Assembly: GCA_023458055.1 (NCBI GenBank)
Contig: JAEXAW010000002.1
Coordinates: 131,457-195,456, forward strand
DNA: 64,000 bases
Direction: 5' to 3'
Source of the DNA: Pseudomonadota bacterium
GTDB lineage: Bacteria; Pseudomonadota; Alphaproteobacteria; Sphingomonadales; Sphingomonadaceae
This document shows positions 59,410-64,000 of the stretch, piece after piece. Made by a program: the position numbers and the translations under genes. Position 1 is the first letter of the stretch. The number at the start of each line of letters is the position of its first letter. Below the pieces are notes generated by a model, which made no database searches, had not been told where the DNA came from, and saw nothing but the letters and a program-made list of their open reading frames with translations.

Positions 59410-60125
59410 CTCACATCGCGGACGCTACACACCTTCCCCCCACTCTCCGCAAATGCGTTGAGAAACGATCGCATAAGCGCGCCGTTTTTTCCATCAAAAC
59501 GCTCGTCAAGCTCAACAGCACTATCGATGCGCTCGGAGCGAAATGCGCGAAAGTCGCTGCGCTGTTCGCACCACGCGCAGACCAGTGTCACATGGCTGTA
59601 GAGATACAGTCCCAATGGCCAAATTGTTCGATATGAATGCTGGCCATCCGCTCGGCGATATCGAATTTTAAGTTTACGGCTGTCGCGGATTGCGACGCGG
59701 ATCACGGCAAGGTGCTGACCGAATTCAACGCCGCTTTCAAGCCGATGCGGAACCATCAGCATCGCCTTCCACGATGCGTCTAAGACATAATCAGGTACAA
59801 CCGCTCGAACTTTTGCGAGAGCGTTCTTCGCACCTCTCGAAAGCTCCGGATCACCACGCTCTACGACCATATTGAGACCTAGCACGACCGCTTCGATCTC
59901 GGTTGCTTCAAACATCAACGGCGGGAGATCGTAGCCCGGACGAAGCACATAACCAACACCAGCTTCACCATCAATCGGAACGCGCGAGGCCTGTAGCGTG
60001 GCAATGTCCCGGTAGATGGTCCGAGGCACAACTTCCAATTCATCTGCGAGCTTTTGCGCCGTGGTCGGGCCGGTCGAACGCCGCAGGACTTGAATGATTT
60101 GTAAGAGGCGATCCGCGCGTCTCAA
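59358..60125 (-). CDS. YafY-type transcriptional regulator (HTH_11 and WYL domains)
   Basis: A 255-residue regulator. Residues 1-60 are a DeoR-like helix-turn-helix (ADRLLQIIQVLRRSTGPTTA, VVPRTIYRDIATLQASRVPI). About 140-210 is a WYL domain (KLKIRYRRADGQHSYRTIWP, LYLYSHVTLVCAWCEQRSDF) that may bind a small ligand. The end runs on about 20 residues past the usual domain limit and overlaps the desaturase gene, probably through loss of an original stop. It is divergent from the VOC gene at 60215, a common regulator-target pair. Confidence 0.85.
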   Translation of the reverse strand: MRRADRLLQIIQVLRRSTGPTTAQKLADELEVVPRTIYRDIATLQASRVPIDGEAGVGYVLRPGYDLPPLMFEATEIEAVVLGLNMVVERGDPELSRGAKNALAKVRAVVPDYVLDASWKAMLMVPHRLESGVEFGQHLAVIRVAIRDSRKLKIRYRRADGQHSYRTIWPLGLYLYSHVTLVCAWCEQRSDFRAFRSERIDSAVELDERFDGKNGALMRSFLNAFAESGGKVCSVRDVSQTIATRGSTTSRMIAA

Positions 60126-60214
60126 TCTCCATCCTCACCCGATTACTACTGACATAATGCTGTCAGCAGCGTGCCTGTAACATCGTCGAACATCAACCCC
60201 AGGAGCATCTTGTT

Positions 60215-60643
60215 ATGAGCCCGTTCGAAGACACTATTATCGATCACCTCAATATCGGCGTTTCGGATGCGGAACGGTCCAAGGCATTTTATCAAGCAGC
60301 GCTGGCTCCACTCGGCCTCAAGCTCCTGCTTTCGATCCCGCCCGAGCAGGCAGAAGAGGGGGGCGAGCAGCAGAAAACACATGGCACCATGTATGGCTTC
60401 GGGCGACAATATAAGCCGTTGTTCTGGATTGTCGGGCAAGCGAAGGTCGGCGAGGCAACACATTTTGCATTCATTGCGCAGACCCGCGCCCAAGTTGATG
60501 CCTTCTACAAGGCTGCACTTTCAGCGGGCGGAACCGACATCGGTGCACCCGGTATCCGGCGCTATCATGACAATTACTACGCAGCCTTCGTCTACGATCC
60601 CGACGGCATCAATATTGAGGCCGTGTGCAATGCGCCGGTGTGA
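60215..60643 (+). CDS. VOC superfamily (glyoxalase/bleomycin-resistance-like) protein
   Basis: A 142-residue VOC protein. It begins DTIIDHLNIGVSDAERSKAF with the first metal-ligand His, contains EATHFAFIAQTRAQVDAFYK with a second His, and ends YYAAFVYDPDGINIEAVCNA with the closing Glu, so the usual ligand positions are present. Substrate unknown. It is divergently placed from the YafY-type regulator with an 89-bp gap, where control is likely. It converges on the MFS gene. Confidence 0.85.
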   Translation: MSPFEDTIIDHLNIGVSDAERSKAFYQAALAPLGLKLLLSIPPEQAEEGGEQQKTHGTMYGFGRQYKPLFWIVGQAKVGEATHFAFIAQTRAQVDAFYKAALSAGGTDIGAPGIRRYHDNYYAAFVYDPDGINIEAVCNAPV

Positions 60644-60648
60644 AACGG

Positions 60649-61881
60649 CTAAACGGTTTCGGCGTCCCGCGCGACCCCGCGCTTGGCGACCACCACGGCA
60701 ATCGCTGCCGCTAAACCAAGGATGGCGGCGGCGATGAAAAAGGTCGTGCCGGGGTGCGGGATCAGCGCCTCCGCGCCAACCGTCTTGCCATAGGCCCAGC
60801 CGAAGAAGAGCGGCGAGAAGATGCCCGCGATACTGCCGACGCTGTTGTTCGCGCCCTGCAATTGGCCCTGTTCGCTTTCCGATACCCGCCGCGTCATCAG
60901 CGACTGGATCGTCGGCATGGCAAGCCCCCAAAAGGCGTTGGGAACCATCGCCGCGATAAACTGCCAACCCGTCCCGGCAAGCCCCATGCAGGCGATGCCG
61001 ATGGCGCCCATCACCAGCCCCGCGATCATCGTCCGGCGGTCGCCGAAACGCTTGACCAGCGGGCCGACGACCAGCCCTTGCATGATCATGTCAAGCACTC
61101 CCACAAGGCCCAGCAGCAAGCCCACTTCAAACGGACCCCAGCCATAGCGATAGGCGGCATAAAGCACGAACACCGCACCGAACAAATGATGCGAGAAATA
61201 GAGCAGGAAATTGACCAGCGACAGCCCGGTCAACTCCGGGTGCGAGCGCAGCAATTTAAGCGCTCCAAACGGATTGGCGCGGGTCCAGGAAAAGGCCATG
61301 CGTTTATCTTGCGGCAGGGATTCCGGCAGCACGAACCAGCCATAGAGAAACGTCACCGCGCTCAATCCCGCCGCCGCCCAGAAGGGCACGCGCGCGCCAT
61401 ATTCGCCGAGCACCCCGCCGATCAACGGTCCTGCGACAAAGCCTGCACTGAACGCCGCGCCGATGAGGCCATAAGCGCGCGCCCGGCCTTCGGGCGGGGT
61501 GATGTCGGCCATATAGGCAAAGGCGGTGGTGAAGCTTGACGACATCAGCCCCGACAAGATCCGCCCCGCCGCGAGCCACCACAGATCGGGCGCGAGCGCC
61601 ATCAGCACAAAATCCGCGGCTGTGCCGATGGCCGACAGCAGCAGCACCGGTCGTCGCCCATAATGGTCGGAGAGCGACCCGATGATCGGCGAGCAAACGA
61701 ACTGCATCGCCGCCCACAGCGCGATGAACAGGCCATTGTAAAAGCCCGCCCGCGCATTCGAGCCGACCATCTCCTCGACCAACTGGGGGAGCACCGGAAT
61801 GGTAATCCCCATCGCCATCACGTCGATCACCGCGATGACGAGGATGAACGCAATGGCGGGTGAAAACCGCCTTGGGCTCAT
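60649..61881 (-). CDS. TetA-like (TCR/Tet family) MFS transporter, second copy
   Basis: A 410-residue, 12-helix inner-membrane transporter. The N-half has IDVMAMGITIPVLPQLVEEM, the loop motif GSLSDHYGRRPVLLL, LSGLMSSSFTTAFAYMADIT and the antiporter motif GFVAGPLIGGVLGEYGA. It is a paralogue of the gene at 11624-12859. Its ATG overlaps the lysK stop by one base (TGATG), so it is translationally linked to lysK, an unusual partner. The substrate is unknown. Confidence 0.85.
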   Translation of the reverse strand: MSPRRFSPAIAFILVIAVIDVMAMGITIPVLPQLVEEMVGSNARAGFYNGLFIALWAAMQFVCSPIIGSLSDHYGRRPVLLLSAIGTAADFVLMALAPDLWWLAAGRILSGLMSSSFTTAFAYMADITPPEGRARAYGLIGAAFSAGFVAGPLIGGVLGEYGARVPFWAAAGLSAVTFLYGWFVLPESLPQDKRMAFSWTRANPFGALKLLRSHPELTGLSLVNFLLYFSHHLFGAVFVLYAAYRYGWGPFEVGLLLGLVGVLDMIMQGLVVGPLVKRFGDRRTMIAGLVMGAIGIACMGLAGTGWQFIAAMVPNAFWGLAMPTIQSLMTRRVSESEQGQLQGANNSVGSIAGIFSPLFFGWAYGKTVGAEALIPHPGTTFFIAAAILGLAAAIAVVVAKRGVARDAETV

Positions 61882-63470
61882 CAGGCGAGTGCTTCCGCGA
61901 TCAACTTGCGCGTATTGTCGACCCCGTAAAGCGCGATGAAACTGCCCATGCGTGGGCCTTGTTCGGCACCGAGCAAGGTTTCGTAAAGCGCCTTGAACCA
62001 GTCGCGCAGTTGCGCAAAGCCGTACGCTTCATCCTTGCCGATGGCATAGACGATGTTCTGAATGTCCTCGGACGGGGCATCGGCAGGCAGCGCCGCGAGT
62101 TCGGCATCGAGCTTCTGGAGCGCTGCCATTTCTCCACCCTCGGGCTTGCGGCGCTTCAAGGTGGGCGCAACAAAATCCCGGTGATAGGCGAGTGCGTGCC
62201 CGACCAGTTCGTCGAGTTCCGGATGGCTTTCGGGGCTCGCATCCTCGACATAATTGCCGAGATAGCCCCACACCTGATCGCGCGTCGCCCCGGCCGGCAT
62301 CACGCCGACAAGGTTCAGGAGCAACCCGAAGGTCACGGGCAAATCGCTCTCCGGCACCTCCCCATTGTGGATATGATGCACCGGATTGCCGAGCCGTTTT
62401 TCGACCGGTTGGTCATGCCATTGCGCGCGGAAGGCATAATATTCATCGACCGCCTTGGGGATCACGCCCATGTGCAATTGCTTGGCCGATTTGGGCTCGC
62501 GATAGGCGTAGAAAGCGACGCTATCCTGTGGCCCATAGGTGAGCCAATCTTCCAGCGCCAAGCCATTGCCCTTGGACTTGGAAATCTTTTCCCCTTTTTC
62601 ATCGAGGAACATTTCGTAGATCAGGCTTTCCGGCGGACGCCCACCGAGGACGCGCGCAATCTTGCCCGACTGGACGCCGCTATCGGTCAAATCCTTGCCG
62701 TACATTTCATAATCGACGCCCAGCGCGACCCAGCGCATCGCCCAGTCGACCTTCCATTGGAGCTTTGCCTTGCCGCCGAGGATTGATTGGGTGACGCTCT
62801 CGCCATCCTCATCGGTGAAGCGGACGAGGCCGGCATCGGCATCAACCACCTCGAGCGGCACCTGCAACACGACGCCCGTTTTTTCGCTCACCGGCAGAAC
62901 CGGCGAATAGGTCGCGGCGCGTTCCTTCCTGAGCGTCGGGAGCATGATGTCCATGATGCCCTGATAGTTACGCAGCACATTCTTCAGCGCCTCATCAAAC
63001 GCGCCGCTTTCATAGCGTTCGGTCGCGGAGACAAACTCGTAATCGAACCCGAAACGGTCGAGAAAATCGCGCAGCATCGCATTGTTGTGATGCGCGAAAC
63101 TTTCAAACTTGCCGAACGGATCGGGAATGCGGGTCAGCGGCTTGCCGAGATGTTGGCCGAGCATTTCACCATTGGGCACATTTTCCGGGACTTTGCGCAG
63201 GCCATCCATATCATCCGAAAACGCCACCAGCCGCGTCTTTGCGCCCGGCACCAAAGTTTCATAAGCCCGCCGCACCATCGTCGTGCGCAGAACCTCGTTA
63301 AACGTGCCGATATGCGGCAGGCCCGAAGGCCCATAGCCCGTTTCAAACAACACAGGTTCGACTTGTCCGTTTTTGGCGGGCTTGCCGTTTGGATAGCGTT
63401 TGACCAGCTTCTTCGCTTCCTCAAACGGCCAGGCCTTAGAGGTCAGTGCGACAGATTGAAGCTCGCTCAC
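61881..63470 (-). CDS. lysK: lysyl-tRNA synthetase, class I
   Basis: A 529-residue class I LysRS that charges tRNA-Lys. It has the HIGH-like motif PSGLPHIGTFNE, an intact KMSKS loop (KISKSKGNGLALEDW) and the C-terminal helical anticodon part. Class I LysRS is the normal form in most alphaproteobacteria and archaea, so this is not a duplicate of a class II enzyme as far as the window shows. It starts MSELQSVALTSKAWPFEEA. The TetA-like MFS gene overlaps its stop. Confidence 0.97.
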   Translation of the reverse strand: MSELQSVALTSKAWPFEEAKKLVKRYPNGKPAKNGQVEPVLFETGYGPSGLPHIGTFNEVLRTTMVRRAYETLVPGAKTRLVAFSDDMDGLRKVPENVPNGEMLGQHLGKPLTRIPDPFGKFESFAHHNNAMLRDFLDRFGFDYEFVSATERYESGAFDEALKNVLRNYQGIMDIMLPTLRKERAATYSPVLPVSEKTGVVLQVPLEVVDADAGLVRFTDEDGESVTQSILGGKAKLQWKVDWAMRWVALGVDYEMYGKDLTDSGVQSGKIARVLGGRPPESLIYEMFLDEKGEKISKSKGNGLALEDWLTYGPQDSVAFYAYREPKSAKQLHMGVIPKAVDEYYAFRAQWHDQPVEKRLGNPVHHIHNGEVPESDLPVTFGLLLNLVGVMPAGATRDQVWGYLGNYVEDASPESHPELDELVGHALAYHRDFVAPTLKRRKPEGGEMAALQKLDAELAALPADAPSEDIQNIVYAIGKDEAYGFAQLRDWFKALYETLLGAEQGPRMGSFIALYGVDNTRKLIAEALA

Positions 63471-63652
63471 GAGACGGGTTCCTTACGTTGGATGAAGAGG
63501 AGGACGGTCCTTTCCCGTTTTTGGGACGGATTGCAAGAGAGAGCTCGAGAAAGGCTGATTTTCTCAACACTGCGACCAGACGGCCACAATGAACAAACAA
63601 GTAAGCCGCTGGTTTTATTGCTAATAATGTGACGTAGGAGAGGATTTTCGCT

Positions 63653-63931
63653 ATGAAGAAACAAGCAAAATTGTATCGCTACCACATCATTTGTTTGCTG
63701 CTAGCGAGCACACCAGTTCTAGGCTTTGCGCAGGACGCACCGCCACCGCCTAAACTTGCTGCCCCAACAATGACGCCAGATCCGGCAACCAGTAAAAACA
63801 TCCAGGGGAAGGGGCCATCGGTTGTTGAACGCAAATTCAGAATATCTGCGACAGAAGCGGCACGTCGTGAGGCACTAGCACTACTTTGGCAGAAGTGGAT
63901 TTTTGAGATTCACAAGAGTCGCTTATCGTGA
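63653..63931 (+). CDS. secreted protein of unknown function, possibly truncated
   Basis: A 92-residue exported protein. The signal peptide is MKKQAKLYRYHIICLLLAST, ending VLGFAQ. The mature part is Pro-rich (DAPPPPKLAAPTMTPDP), then FRISATEAARREALALLWQK and an end FEIHKSRLS. TAGGAGAGG about 9 bases before ATG supports the start. The last residues may come from the left end of an insertion sequence whose gene starts 29 bp later, so the original C-terminus may be lost. AT-rich against the background. No family was recognised. Confidence 0.5.
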   Translation: MKKQAKLYRYHIICLLLASTPVLGFAQDAPPPPKLAAPTMTPDPATSKNIQGKGPSVVERKFRISATEAARREALALLWQKWIFEIHKSRLS

Positions 63932-63959
63932 TTCAAGATCGTCAGCGTGGAGGCTGGCG

Positions 63960-64000
63960 ATGGTGGAAGCATGGCGGGATGAGCTGACGGAGTGGCTCGC
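63960..64000 (+). CDS. probable transposase N-terminus (IS701-like), cut by the window edge
   Basis: An ATG at 63960 with GGAGG 6-10 bases upstream starts the frame MVEAWRDELTEWL, continuing off the right edge. The wording W-x-DELT-x-WL matches what I recall of the start of IS701-family transposases; with 13 residues this is tentative. If right, the insertion-sequence end lies near 63930-63955. Confidence 0.4.
   Translation, partial: MVEAWRDELTEWL

Overview
The window is chromosomal DNA from an alphaproteobacterium, most likely a sphingomonad (Sphingomonadaceae, for example a Sphingopyxis- or Sphingorhabdus-like genus). Supporting signs are the GC-rich coding bias, the atpHAGDC F1 operon without the Fo genes, class I lysyl-tRNA synthetase, a hrcA-grpE pair divergent from rph-rdgB, an ATP-dependent PEP carboxykinase, a leucine-catabolic carboxylase cluster, and many short palindromic intergenic repeats. 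The genus is an inference. I saw no rRNA, tRNA or CRISPR array.

Layout. 0-8 kb: secreted TPR protein (cut by the left edge), guaB-rsmB, three small proteins (DUF937, DUF3597 and an unknown), and pckA. 8-15.9 kb: decayed gene remnants, two tandem DUF4349 lipoproteins, an acyltransferase, a TetA-like exporter, hrcA-grpE, rph and rdgB. 15.9-31.5 kb: patatin-like lipase, DUF11 surface protein, priA, a regulator/VOC pair, M28 peptidase with a CitE-like lyase, SPFH/NfeD pair, CPBP protease, Ada, and a PIN toxin-antitoxin pair. 31.6-37.3 kb: atpH-A-G-[membrane protein]-D-C. 37.5-39.1 kb: orphan cpaF. 39.1-46.8 kb: leucine-degradation genes liuA-B-D on the minus strand, interleaved with two DUF559 nuclease genes, and a thiolase on the plus strand. 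46.9-52.6 kb: a multidomain C39/lysozyme protein, an RcnB-like protein, an ammonium transporter and a D-2-hydroxyacid dehydrogenase. 52.7-64 kb: SH3 protein, amidohydrolase, two DUF885 hydrolases, a desaturase, a YafY-type regulator with a VOC gene, a second TetA-like exporter, lysK, and a probable insertion sequence entering at the right edge.

How the genes work together. LiuA (isovaleryl-CoA dehydrogenase), LiuB/LiuD (methylcrotonyl-CoA carboxylase) and the thiolase carry out leucine breakdown toward acetyl-CoA. The M28 peptidase, amidohydrolase and DUF885 proteins suggest an envelope peptide-degrading capacity. guaB, rph, rdgB, hrcA-grpE, priA, lysK and atp are housekeeping.

Most unusual signal. 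Two DUF559 (Vsr-like nuclease fold) genes sit in units of 464 and 470 bp. Each unit is bounded by the same palindromic repeat in inverted orientation, and each is inserted between two liu genes. Start/stop overlaps keep the operon translationally coupled, and in one copy the terminal GGAGGAA of the repeat acts as the ribosome-binding site of the next gene. A 215-bp relative without a gene lies at 28.6 kb, and analogous paired-palindrome elements sit inside the atp operon. This looks like a repeat-nuclease cassette that may be mobile. I know of no description of it, but I could not search.
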